DNA of 64,000 nucleotides from Gangjinia marincola (lineage in GTDB: Bacteria; Bacteroidota; Bacteroidia; Flavobacteriales; Flavobacteriaceae). Positions 26,317 through 34,693 of the stretch are shown in pieces. The stretch spans positions 310,001 to 374,000 of the forward strand of contig NZ_BAAAFG010000015.1 in assembly GCF_039523415.1 (NCBI RefSeq), written 5' to 3'. The translations under genes were made by a program, and so were the position numbers. A model generated the notes under the pieces. The model saw only the letters and a program-made list of their open reading frames with translations, was not told where the DNA came from and ran no database searches. Within the stretch, counting starts at the first letter, position 1. Each line of letters opens with the position of its first letter.

Positions 26317-27476
26317 GCATAACTTCTTCTCAAAAACATCTTTTTGATCTCCCCGAAGAGATCACCTATCTCAATGGAGCATACATGTCACCTCAGCTTA
26401 GCGCTGTTTCTGAAATCGGGATCGCATCGATCAAAAGAAAAGTTCAGCCACATCTCATTAAGGACACTGATTTCTTTACGCAGCGCAAACAACTAAAGAA
26501 CATCTTTGCAAAGCTGATTAATGCACCAGATCCCGAAAATTGTGCGATTATCCCTTCGGTTTCCTACGGGATTGCCAATGCAGCCAATAATTGTCCTATC
26601 CAGGCCGGAGATGAGATTCTTTTGATTGATGAGCAGTTTCCCAGCAATGTGTACATCTGGCAAGAACTGGCAAAAAAGAATGATGCTAAAATAAGAATAA
26701 TCGCACCTCCCAGCGAGTTCACCGATCGGGGGCAAAAATGGAATCTTAGTATTCTTAACGCGATTAATCCTGAGACTGCCGTCATTGCCATGGGTCATAT
26801 TCACTGGGCAGATGGAACCTTATTTGACCTCAAGCTAATCAGAGCTAAAGCTAGTCAAGTACATGCAAAACTCATCATTGATGGTACTCAAAGTGTGGGT
26901 GCATTGCCTTTTGATGTGGCAGAGCTTCAACCAGATGCATTAATATGTGGCGGCTACAAATGGCTCATGGGCCCCTATTCTCTGGGGATGGCCTATTATG
27001 CCGATACCTTTAATGAAGGAACACCCATTGAACATAATTGGATGAGCCGTTACAATAGTGAAGATTTCGCAGGCCTAACGCTTTATGAGGAGCGCTACCA
27101 GCCTAAAGCGGCGAAATATTCGGTAGGAGAATCCAGTAATTTTATTCTCGTTCCTATGCTTATCACAGCCATTGATCAACTATTACACTGGAAGCCGGCT
27201 CATATCCAGCAGTATTGCCAAAGTATTTCTGCGGAAGCGATTCAAGAGTTAAGAGAATTAGGTTGTTATATTGAAGATGATCAACATACGGCGTATCATT
27301 TGTTTGGGGTTTATTTGCCCGAAACTATCCCCATGGAACAACTCAAAAAGGAGCTGCTAGCCGAAGGTGTTTACGTGTCCTACCGCGGCAAAGCCATTCG
27401 CGTCTCACCACATGTATATAATGATGCCCATGACCTGGAAAAATTGATAAGAGTCTTCAAAAAAATCGATTTATGA
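26313..27476 (+). CDS. Class V aminotransferase-fold PLP enzyme
   Basis: This is a 387-residue fold-type I PLP enzyme of the NifS/isopenicillin-epimerase-like group. Signatures are FDLPEEITYLNGAYMSPQ at the N-terminus, the aspartate motif IIDGTQSVGALPFDV and the PLP-lysine site GGYKWLMGPYSLG. It lacks an obvious active-site cysteine loop, so it is probably not a cysteine desulfurase. Substrate is unknown. It overlaps pdeM upstream and the TspO-like gene downstream by 4 bases each, so it is the middle gene of a coupled trio. Confidence 0.9.
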   Translation: MSITSSQKHLFDLPEEITYLNGAYMSPQLSAVSEIGIASIKRKVQPHLIKDTDFFTQRKQLKNIFAKLINAPDPENCAIIPSVSYGIANAANNCPIQAGDEILLIDEQFPSNVYIWQELAKKNDAKIRIIAPPSEFTDRGQKWNLSILNAINPETAVIAMGHIHWADGTLFDLKLIRAKASQVHAKLIIDGTQSVGALPFDVAELQPDALICGGYKWLMGPYSLGMAYYADTFNEGTPIEHNWMSRYNSEDFAGLTLYEERYQPKAAKYSVGESSNFILVPMLITAIDQLLHWKPAHIQQYCQSISAEAIQELRELGCYIEDDQHTAYHLFGVYLPETIPMEQLKKELLAEGVYVSYRGKAIRVSPHVYNDAHDLEKLIRVFKKIDL

Positions 27477-28270
27477 TAAAACGATTGGCAGTTCTAAATA
27501 CCATCTCTGTAGTGCTTGTGATTGCAGTGAATTACGTTTCGCAGGCGCTGCGACTTAATAACACCACCATAGGGGAGTTAAGTGATCAATATGACAATCT
27601 TTTCACCCCTGCAAGCTATGCATTTGCTATCTGGGGCTTGATTTTTTTGAGTTTATTGGCGTACTCCATCTTTCAGCTTAAAAGAGCTTTTGGAGATTCA
27701 ACCCCAACTGATGTCATTGTACAGACTGAGTATTGGTTTATGCTGGCAAATCTATTGAATTGCGCCTGGGTATTTGCCTTTGTGTATGAATATACCGGAT
27801 TATCTGTTTTGATCATGTTGGGAATCTTAGTTTGCTTAATTCAAGTAATCATTAAGACCAACATGGAACGTTGGGATGCGCCTATTTCTATTATTGCATT
27901 TGTATGGTGGCCCATTTGTTTGTATTCAGGATGGATTGCTGTGGCTACTATCGCAAATGTTTCTGCATACTTGACAAAAATAGGATGGGATGGATTTGGG
28001 CTTAGCGATGAAACCTGGACACTTATTATGATTAGTGTTGCTACGCTGGTTAACGGCTTTATGATCATCACCCGAAACATGCGTGAATTTGCAATGGTCG
28101 GTTTGTGGGCATTAGTTGCTATTTATGTGAGGCATAAAGCCGATCAGGAATTCATTGCATATACGGCGCTAGGTGGTGCTGTAGTCTTATTTATCGCAAC
28201 CGGGATTCATGGATATGTAAATAGACATACGAATCCTTTTTTAAAAATAAAGGAGCGAGTTAATAGATGA
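27473..28270 (+). CDS. TspO/MBR-related integral membrane protein
   Basis: This 265-residue protein has about seven hydrophobic segments. The segment LFTPASYAFAIWGLIFLSLLAY resembles the tryptophan-rich TspO/MBR family signature (FxPPxxxFxxxW), and further tryptophan-rich helices follow (FVWWPICLYSGWIAVA). It is longer than bacterial TspO (about 155 residues), having extra C-terminal helices. TspO proteins bind porphyrins and are redox-linked, but the function here is not shown. It overlaps the aminotransferase stop by 4 bases (ATGA). No terminator is seen; the region after it holds a dispersed repeat fragment. Confidence 0.82.
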   Translation: MIKRLAVLNTISVVLVIAVNYVSQALRLNNTTIGELSDQYDNLFTPASYAFAIWGLIFLSLLAYSIFQLKRAFGDSTPTDVIVQTEYWFMLANLLNCAWVFAFVYEYTGLSVLIMLGILVCLIQVIIKTNMERWDAPISIIAFVWWPICLYSGWIAVATIANVSAYLTKIGWDGFGLSDETWTLIMISVATLVNGFMIITRNMREFAMVGLWALVAIYVRHKADQEFIAYTALGGAVVLFIATGIHGYVNRHTNPFLKIKERVNR

Positions 28271-28300
28271 AAGAGAGTTGCTATTAGTTAAAAGATCGTT

Positions 28301-28323
28301 TTCGACTCCGCTCAAACTGACAG
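28301..28323 (+). repeat. Degenerate TTCGACTCCGCTCA dispersed repeat
   Basis: TTCGACTCCGCTCAAACTGA, in the gap between the convergent TspO-like and oxidoreductase genes, belongs to the same family as copies at 36829-36852 (minus) and 52954-52979. Confidence 0.6.
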
Positions 28324-28378
28324 ACCGCTCACACCGTTATCTGATAAGATCCAATTGCTAAAGACGGAGAAAAATTAA

Positions 28379-29740
28379 TTAGAACATCGCCTGTAGGTCA
28401 CTTGCCCAACTAGGATAGGTGTAAACGCTTTTTTGAAACTGTGCTACCGTCATTTTGTGTTGAATCGCTAACGCTAATAAATTGATGGATTCACCTGCTT
28501 CTGGCGAGAGTAGTTGAGCGCCAACAATTATTCCTTCCTGATCTGCTAAGGTTTTATAGCAGTAATAATTTGTATTTACCCGCTTGGCATTATACCAATT
28601 AGGTACGTGCCCTTTTTTAATGTTAACTTTTATATTCTGTTTTTTCGCTTCTTCTTCGCTTAAGCCAACTGTAGCGAGTTGAGGTTGGGTAAAAACCACT
28701 GTTGGTATTACCGGGCATTTTTCTTCTCGCATGGTTGAGTTCAAAATATTATCGGCCACGATATTCCCTTCGATACCAGATAGTGGAGTAAGTGGCAAAT
28801 TTCCCGATGCTGCCACGTCTCCACAGGCAAACACCCTATTATTCGTAGGGCTTTGCAAGTATTTATTTACGGTCACTCCTTTCTTCGAAACGTCTACATT
28901 CCCATTTTCCAAATCCAATTGATCAATTGAAGGCACTCTACCTGAGGCATTAATAACCATCCTGGCTTTAACTTCTTCTCGCTTCCCTTCTTTTTTATAG
29001 TATACCCGAATATTTTTCTGTAAGGACTCTGCTTCTACCACCTCGGCATTAAAAATAAATGTGATTCCTATTTCCTGAGATGCCTCTTGTAATTTTTTCG
29101 TTAGATCTTCATCAAAAAGTTGCAGGATCCTGTCATTTCGCTCAATCACGGTCACCTCTACCCCGCAGTACGCTGCCATATGAGCAAATTCCATGGCCAC
29201 ATAGCCTCCACCAATAAAAATCATAGACTCGGGTAAGGATTCTAATTCTAAAAAGTCTTTACTTGTTTGAAAGAACTGCTCGCCGGGAATATGTAACGTC
29301 CTTGGAGTCATACCAGTGGCAATTACTATACGGTCTGCTGTGATGGTTTTTCCTTCAACGCTTAATGTATTTTCATCTAAAAATCTTGGGGATTGATGAT
29401 ACAATGTGATGTTTTGTTGAGATAGGTTTTTTTCGGTAGATGCCGGCACTGCATCAGTAAAACTACGTTTAAATTCTTGTAGATGTTCCCACTGAATTTT
29501 AGCCTCTGTGGTAATTTGCTTTTGAGCTAGATCTCTGCTTTTGGCGATTAATTGACTCGCATTTGCCAACACTTTCTTAGGGTCGCATCCCCTATTAGCG
29601 CATGTTCCACCGTAAGGTTGATGATCGGCCATGGCAACCCGCTTCCCTTGCGCAGCAGCCTTATGGGCAACGGTCTTACCGGCCGTTCCACTTCCAATCA
29701 CGAATACATCAAAGTGTTCTTTGGTAATTTTTTTCGTCAT
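28379..29740 (-). CDS. FAD-dependent pyridine nucleotide-disulfide oxidoreductase
   Basis: This 453-residue flavoprotein is of the glutathione reductase/dihydrolipoamide dehydrogenase class. The FAD site GSGTAGKTVAHKA (residues 17-29) is followed by the redox pair in GGTCANRGCDPKK (Cys47 and Cys52). The NADH domain GGGYVAMEFAHMAAY and the second FAD motif FACGDVAASGNLPL follow, with the dimerisation domain at the C-terminus. The usual C-terminal HPxxxE proton relay of glutathione reductases is not obvious (the end reads VYTYPSWASDLQAMF), which fits the poorly characterised mercuric-reductase-like subgroup. Physiological substrate unknown. Divergent from mfd. Confidence 0.92.
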   Translation of the reverse strand: MTKKITKEHFDVFVIGSGTAGKTVAHKAAAQGKRVAMADHQPYGGTCANRGCDPKKVLANASQLIAKSRDLAQKQITTEAKIQWEHLQEFKRSFTDAVPASTEKNLSQQNITLYHQSPRFLDENTLSVEGKTITADRIVIATGMTPRTLHIPGEQFFQTSKDFLELESLPESMIFIGGGYVAMEFAHMAAYCGVEVTVIERNDRILQLFDEDLTKKLQEASQEIGITFIFNAEVVEAESLQKNIRVYYKKEGKREEVKARMVINASGRVPSIDQLDLENGNVDVSKKGVTVNKYLQSPTNNRVFACGDVAASGNLPLTPLSGIEGNIVADNILNSTMREEKCPVIPTVVFTQPQLATVGLSEEEAKKQNIKVNIKKGHVPNWYNAKRVNTNYYCYKTLADQEGIIVGAQLLSPEAGESINLLALAIQHKMTVAQFQKSVYTYPSWASDLQAMF

Positions 29741-29826
29741 GCCGAAAATTAGGCATTGCGATGGGCTTTGGCTGTTATTAAAATGGTAAATCTTGCATGG
29801 GACAAGCCCTGGTTTTTAAAAGCCGT

Positions 29827-29834
29827 TATATTTG
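29827..29834 (+). promoter_or_regulatory. -7 promoter element for mfd
   Basis: TATATTTG is an exact TAnnTTTG match 18 bases upstream of the proposed TTG start at 29852. It lies inside the region that longer start choices would translate, which argues against them. Confidence 0.55.
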
Positions 29835-29851
29835 CAAAAAACATTGCTTTT

Positions 29852-32800
29852 TTGAGTAAGAAAATCATTGCCGAAGCCTATTCACAGTCTTTGCCCCTGC
29901 AAAAACTAGGGGACGCTATTGCCCAGTCACAAAAAAATACCTGTATAACCGGCCTTATTGGTTCCTCCTATTCTTTTGTGCTATCTGCCTTATTTGAAAG
30001 GACCGATCAACCTTTTTTATGCATCTTTAATGATAAAGAAGAGGCCGCATATCATCTCAATGATTTAGAACAATTGCTAGGTGAAGATCGCGTGCTCTTT
30101 TATCCGGGCAGTTACAGGCGCCCGTACCAAATTGAACTTACAGATAATGCGAATGTTCTATTACGGGCAGAAGTGCTTAACCGCATTAACAGCCGTAAAA
30201 AACCTGCTTTAATTGTAACTTACCCCAATGCGCTATTTGAAAAAGTAGTTACCCGCAAAGAACTAGAAAAAAACACCTTGAAAATCTCAATTAGAGATCA
30301 AATTTCGCTGGATTTTGTCAATGAAATGCTGTTTGAATACGAATTTAAACGCGTGGATTTTGTTACAGAGCCTGGTGATTTTTCTGTTCGAGGGGGGATC
30401 ATTGATGTATTCTCTTTTAGCCATGATGAACCCTATCGCATAGAGTTTTTTGGAGACGAAGTGGACAGCATTAGAACCTTTGATATAGAAACCCAGCTTT
30501 CTACGGATAAAGTGAAAAAAATCACGGTAATTCCTAATGTGGAGAATAAAACCCTTCAGGAAACACGAGAAAGTTTTTTGAAATACATTTCGGCGAAGAC
30601 CGTCATCTTTATTAAAAATCAATCCTTACTGTTTCAACAGTTGGATAAAAATTTATCCCTTGCCAAAGAGGCTTTTGATAAATTAACCTCAGAAATTACC
30701 CGCCAGCAACCTGAAGAATTGTTTTGTTCGTCAAGAATAATAGAAACACAATTACAGGATTTTACGCGTATTCAAAACCTCACGGGACACGATCAAAAAA
30801 AGGCTGATGCAGGTGAAGTCATTTCCTTTAATACGACTCCTCAACCAAGTTTTAATAAGCAGTTCAACTTGCTTATTGAAAATTTAAATGAAAATTACGA
30901 TCAGGGAATGTCTAATTACATTTTTTGTGTGAGTGAGCAGCAGGCTAAACGTTTTCACGATATTTTTGATGACGCTACGCTGGATGTAAAACAGTATCAA
31001 ACGATTCAGTTTTCAGCCTACCAAGGATTTATTGATCATGACTTGAACATGGCGTGCTATACCGATCATCAGATTTTTGAGCGCTACCATAAATTCAGCA
31101 TAAAAAATGGCTACGCCAAAAAAGAAGCCATTACTTTAAAAGAGCTAACCAATCTAGAGGTTGGTGATTATGTCACACATATTGATCACGGTATTGGAAA
31201 ATTTGGCGGACTTCAAAAAATCGATGTAAACGGAAAAAAACAGGAGGCAATCAAACTTGCTTATGGAGAACGTGACATCTTGTATGTGAGTATTCACTCC
31301 TTACATAAAATTAGCAAATACAATGGTAAGGATGGTACAGCTCCAAAAATCTACAAATTAGGTAGCGCCGCTTGGAAAGCGCTCAAGAAAAAAACAAAGA
31401 AAAAAGTTAAAGAGATTGCCTTTAACCTTATCAAACTTTACGCAAAACGCCGATTACAAAAAGGATTTCAATACGATCTAGATAGTTATTTGCAGCACGA
31501 ATTAGAGGCGTCATTCATTTATGAAGACACTCCGGATCAAAGCACTGCTACAGAGGAGGTGAAAAAAGATATGGAAAGCGAACGCCCCATGGATAGATTG
31601 GTGTGTGGCGATGTTGGTTTTGGTAAAACAGAGGTAGCCATTCGCGCTGCATTTAAAGCAGTTGATAACGGCAAACAGGTAGCGGTTTTAGTACCCACCA
31701 CAGTCTTAGCCTACCAACATTTTAGAACGTTTACTGAACGCTTAAAAGATTTTCCCGTCACCGTAAATTACCTCAACCGATTTAGAACGGCTAAACAGCG
31801 TAGGGAAACGCTGGCTGACCTGGAGGCGGGAAAAGTAGATATCATTATAGGCACCCATCAATTGGTTAATAAAGCAGTAAAATTTAAGGACTTAGGACTC
31901 CTAATTATTGATGAGGAACAAAAGTTTGGTGTAGCGGTGAAGGACAAGCTTAAGACCATTAAAGAAAATGTGGATACCCTCACACTTACGGCTACTCCTA
32001 TACCCCGTACCTTACAATTTAGTCTAATGGCAGCACGAGACTTGTCGGTAATTACGACTCCGCCGCCCAACCGCTATCCGGTAGAAACTAGTGTAATACA
32101 ATTTAACGAAGACACAATCAGAGACGCCGTATCTTATGAAATACAGCGCGGAGGTCAAGTGTTTTTTGTGCATAACCGTATTGAAAATATCAAAGAAGTT
32201 GCAGGGATGATCCAACGCCTAGTTCCAGATGCTAAAGTGGGCATAGGGCATGGCCAAATGGAAGGGAAAAAATTGGAAGAACTTATGCTAGCCTTTATGA
32301 ATGGTGAATTTGATGTGCTAGTTTCTACAACCATTATTGAAAGTGGATTAGACGTGCCTAATGCGAATACCATTTTTATCAATAATGCTAATAACTTTGG
32401 ATTGTCTGACGTACATCAAATGAGAGGTCGCGTAGGCCGAAGCAACAAAAAAGCCTTTTGTTATTTGATCACTCCGCCGTACTCTGCCATGACAGATGAT
32501 GCCCGAAAACGCATCCAGGCGATTGAACAGTTTTCTGCATTAGGCAGCGGACTCAATATTGCGATGAAGGATTTAGAGATTCGCGGAGCAGGAGATATTT
32601 TAGGAGGCGAACAAAGTGGGTTTATCAATGAAATTGGCTTTGACACCTATCAAAAAATTCTCAATGAAGCCATCGAAGAATTAAAGGATAATGAATTTAA
32701 AGAGTTGTACGAAGAAGTAGAGGGCAAACAGGAAAAGGTCTTTTTAAAAGATACCCAGCTGGATGCCGACTTTGAATTGCTGTTTCCAGATGAGTACATC

Positions 32801-33250
32801 AATAGCATTTCAGAACGCCTCAACTTATATAGTGAGCTAAGTAAAATTTCTAAAGAAGACGATTTAAATGCCTTTGAGGCACGCTTAGTTGATCGATTTG
32901 GAGAACTGCCAAAAGAAGCGGTTGATTTGTTAAATAGCGTACGTGTTAAGTGGATCGCGACCAGTATAGGCATTGAAAAGATCGTCTTGAAAAACAACAA
33001 GATGATTGGCTTTTTTATTGCCGACCAGCAAAGTGCCTTTTATCAAAGTACTGCCTTTAATCGCGTGTTGCAATTTGTACAAACACATCGCCATCATGTT
33101 ACGCTCAAAGAGAAAAAAACCAGAAACGGATTACGCCTCTTGCTTACCTTTGAAAAAGTAACCTCAGTAGACCGGGCATTAGAGATGCTGCAGCCGTTGG
33201 TGCTCTCTCCCGACCTATCCCAAGAGGAGAGGAGTATACATTCTTCATAA
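29852..33250 (+). CDS. mfd: Transcription-repair coupling factor Mfd
   Basis: Mfd removes RNA polymerase stalled at DNA lesions and recruits UvrA. The protein is 1132 residues from the proposed TTG start (MSKKIIAEAYSQ). It has the UvrB-like N-terminal domains, the RNA polymerase-interaction domain (LEVGDYVTHIDHGIGKFGG), the helicase core with Walker A GDVGFGKT (about 585-592), the DEEQ box (about 687), TATPIPRTL and QMRGRVGRS, and the C-terminal TRCF domain. In-frame ATGs at 29756 and 29783 precede the -7 element and are unlikely. The last residues (LSPDLSQEERSIHSS) are encoded by a small palindromic repeat. Confidence 0.95.
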   Translation: MSKKIIAEAYSQSLPLQKLGDAIAQSQKNTCITGLIGSSYSFVLSALFERTDQPFLCIFNDKEEAAYHLNDLEQLLGEDRVLFYPGSYRRPYQIELTDNANVLLRAEVLNRINSRKKPALIVTYPNALFEKVVTRKELEKNTLKISIRDQISLDFVNEMLFEYEFKRVDFVTEPGDFSVRGGIIDVFSFSHDEPYRIEFFGDEVDSIRTFDIETQLSTDKVKKITVIPNVENKTLQETRESFLKYISAKTVIFIKNQSLLFQQLDKNLSLAKEAFDKLTSEITRQQPEELFCSSRIIETQLQDFTRIQNLTGHDQKKADAGEVISFNTTPQPSFNKQFNLLIENLNENYDQGMSNYIFCVSEQQAKRFHDIFDDATLDVKQYQTIQFSAYQGFIDHDLNMACYTDHQIFERYHKFSIKNGYAKKEAITLKELTNLEVGDYVTHIDHGIGKFGGLQKIDVNGKKQEAIKLAYGERDILYVSIHSLHKISKYNGKDGTAPKIYKLGSAAWKALKKKTKKKVKEIAFNLIKLYAKRRLQKGFQYDLDSYLQHELEASFIYEDTPDQSTATEEVKKDMESERPMDRLVCGDVGFGKTEVAIRAAFKAVDNGKQVAVLVPTTVLAYQHFRTFTERLKDFPVTVNYLNRFRTAKQRRETLADLEAGKVDIIIGTHQLVNKAVKFKDLGLLIIDEEQKFGVAVKDKLKTIKENVDTLTLTATPIPRTLQFSLMAARDLSVITTPPPNRYPVETSVIQFNEDTIRDAVSYEIQRGGQVFFVHNRIENIKEVAGMIQRLVPDAKVGIGHGQMEGKKLEELMLAFMNGEFDVLVSTTIIESGLDVPNANTIFINNANNFGLSDVHQMRGRVGRSNKKAFCYLITPPYSAMTDDARKRIQAIEQFSALGSGLNIAMKDLEIRGAGDILGGEQSGFINEIGFDTYQKILNEAIEELKDNEFKELYEEVEGKQEKVFLKDTQLDADFELLFPDEYINSISERLNLYSELSKISKEDDLNAFEARLVDRFGELPKEAVDLLNSVRVKWIATSIGIEKIVLKNNKMIGFFIADQQSAFYQSTAFNRVLQFVQTHRHHVTLKEKKTRNGLRLLLTFEKVTSVDRALEMLQPLVLSPDLSQEERSIHSS
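33203..33234. repeat. Palindromic repeat at the mfd 3' end
   Basis: CTCTCTCC (33203-33210) pairs with GGAGAGGAG (33226-33234). It resembles the CCCTCTCC-AAA-GGAGAGGG palindrome at the end of the exonuclease gene and encodes part of the last 15 residues of Mfd. Confidence 0.6.
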
Positions 33251-33264
33251 TTATAGTAGTAGTT

Positions 33265-33335
33265 TGTCATTCCTGCGCATGCAGGAATCTTTTGATCTCC
33301 GAGAAGTTTATTAGATATTCCCGCTTTCACGGAAA
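33265..33335. repeat. REP-like double hairpin after mfd
   Basis: GTCATTCCTGCGCATGCAGG starts a perfect 8-bp hairpin (ATTCCTGC 33269-33276, GCAGGAAT 33281-33288). About 30 bases on, TTCCCGCTTTCACGGAAA (33318-33335) is a degenerate second hairpin related to the GCTTTCGCGGAA family. The unit may also act as the terminator between the convergent mfd and yraN genes. Confidence 0.7.
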
Positions 33336-33336
33336 T

Positions 33337-33696
33337 TTAGAAATGATAAAACGCATTTTCTAGGTGCTCAATGCGGGTGCCGAGTTTATTTTTTACAATC
33401 GCCACAATATCAAAGCGCACCTCAACATCCAGGTCATTTTCCTGTACATAATTGTCCATGGCACTTACCAACAACTGAATTTGCTTTTGCTTCACAAAAT
33501 CTTGTGGATTACCAAAGTCTGAGGTACTTCGGGTTTTTACTTCAACCGCAGCTAGGATTTCTCCTTTTTGAGCAATGATATCCACTTCGGCTTTACGAAA
33601 CCTGTAGTTCGTTTCCTTGATCATAAAACCATGTTTGACTAAATGATCAATCGCCATTTTCTCACCTGCTTTACCCAATTCATTGTGCTGTGCCAT
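33337..33696 (-). CDS. YraN family protein (UPF0102, nuclease-like)
   Basis: This is a 119-residue protein with the restriction-endonuclease-like core RKAEVDIIAQKGEILAAVEV followed by KTR: Asp39, Glu52 and Lys54 match the D...ExK nuclease motif. N-terminal NELGKAGEKMAIDHLVKHG and C-terminal RFDIVAIVKN are also diagnostic. The biological role is not established, though homology to Holliday-junction resolvase-like folds suggests DNA binding. It lies 2 bases downstream of the LD-carboxypeptidase gene. Confidence 0.92.
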   Translation of the reverse strand: MAQHNELGKAGEKMAIDHLVKHGFMIKETNYRFRKAEVDIIAQKGEILAAVEVKTRSTSDFGNPQDFVKQKQIQLLVSAMDNYVQENDLDVEVRFDIVAIVKNKLGTRIEHLENAFYHF

Positions 33697-33698
33697 CT

Positions 33699-34601
33699 CT
33701 AAATGTATTTCAAGGTGGTTACATTTACTTCTACCGTTAAGCTTGCTTCTGCTCCAAACATAAGCGTACGATTATCGGTAATGTGCCCTGCGGGAAAGTT
33801 AACACATACCGGATAATCAAAGTCCTTGACGGTATCTAGAATAATTTCTTCGGCAGATTTTCCAAAGGCGATCGTATTATCATGCATACCGGTCATCCCA
33901 CCAATGATCAATCCGGCGAGATTGTCAAGCATTCCGTTGCGTTTTAGGTTTTGCATCATACGATCGATGTGGTAGAGGTACTCATCCAAATCTTCCAGAA
34001 ATAAAATTTTTCCTGAGGTATTTATAGCGGAAGCACTCCCGCAGAGCGAGAATAAAACCGATAAATTTCCACCGATAAGTTCGCCGGTTGCCGTCCCTTT
34101 TCGGTTGAGTTCATCGGAAGGATAGATTACTGAAAGAGCATTCAAGTTACCAAACAACGCATTTTTGATGGAGTCTCTACAGGCTTCGGTTTTTTGATCT
34201 ACGTCTAAACACATCTGCCCATGCAGCGAAGCGATTCCCAGATTGTGAAGCGTACTGTGCAGCGCCGTCACATCGCTGTATCCTAAAATCCATTTAGGTT
34301 TTTCCGCGAAAGCAGACAAGGTTAGTTTATCCAACATCCGCACAGTGCCATATCCGCCCCGCGCGCACCAAATGGCTTTTATGGAGGGGTCATCCAACAT
34401 ATGTTGAAGATCTTCGGCTCTCCATGCACCACTTCCTGCAAACTGATGATCTTCGGCATCAATTGACTTGCCTAATACTGGTACTAGATCCCACGACTTG
34501 AGCAACGCAATAGCGGGAGCCAGTTCATTCGTAGAAATCTTTCGGGCGGTAGCCACGATAGCGACTTTATCGCCTCTTTTAAGCACAGCAGGAATTTTCA
34601 T
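33699..34601 (-). CDS. Murein LD-carboxypeptidase (peptidase family S66)
   Basis: This 300-residue enzyme removes the terminal D-alanine from murein tetrapeptides during peptidoglycan recycling. The nucleophile is Ser109 in LGYSDVTALHS, preceded by WCARGGYGTVRMLD; the C-terminal part carries the Glu/His partners (ILFLEDLDE and NFPAGHITDN). There is no signal peptide, consistent with a cytoplasmic LdcA-type protein. A GCTTTCGCGGAA core (34302-34313, minus) is translated as SAFAE at residues 96-100, just before the active site segment. It forms an operon with yraN. Confidence 0.93.
   Translation of the reverse strand: MKIPAVLKRGDKVAIVATARKISTNELAPAIALLKSWDLVPVLGKSIDAEDHQFAGSGAWRAEDLQHMLDDPSIKAIWCARGGYGTVRMLDKLTLSAFAEKPKWILGYSDVTALHSTLHNLGIASLHGQMCLDVDQKTEACRDSIKNALFGNLNALSVIYPSDELNRKGTATGELIGGNLSVLFSLCGSASAINTSGKILFLEDLDEYLYHIDRMMQNLKRNGMLDNLAGLIIGGMTGMHDNTIAFGKSAEEIILDTVKDFDYPVCVNFPAGHITDNRTLMFGAEASLTVEVNVTTLKYI
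34299..34317. repeat. GCTTTCGCGGAA repeat inside the LD-carboxypeptidase gene
   Basis: The exact core lies at 34302-34313 in minus orientation, with T-rich flank (plus strand TTTTTCCGCGAAAGC). It is translated as SAFAEK in the same frame as the ligase copy. Confidence 0.7.
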
Positions 34602-34666
34602 GGATAAGGTAGAATTTCCTCACTAAAGTAAGCTTTTTTGAAGTTCGAATTCAATTCAAATTCATT

Positions 34667-34674
34667 TACCTTTG
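34667..34674 (+). promoter_or_regulatory. -7 promoter element for metG
   Basis: TACCTTTG is an exact TAnnTTTG match 19 bases upstream of the metG ATG. A TTTTTTG run (34634-34640) lies 26 bases before it and may be an overly distant -33 element. Confidence 0.55.
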
Positions 34675-34693
34675 CCCTTTGACAACCATTTTT

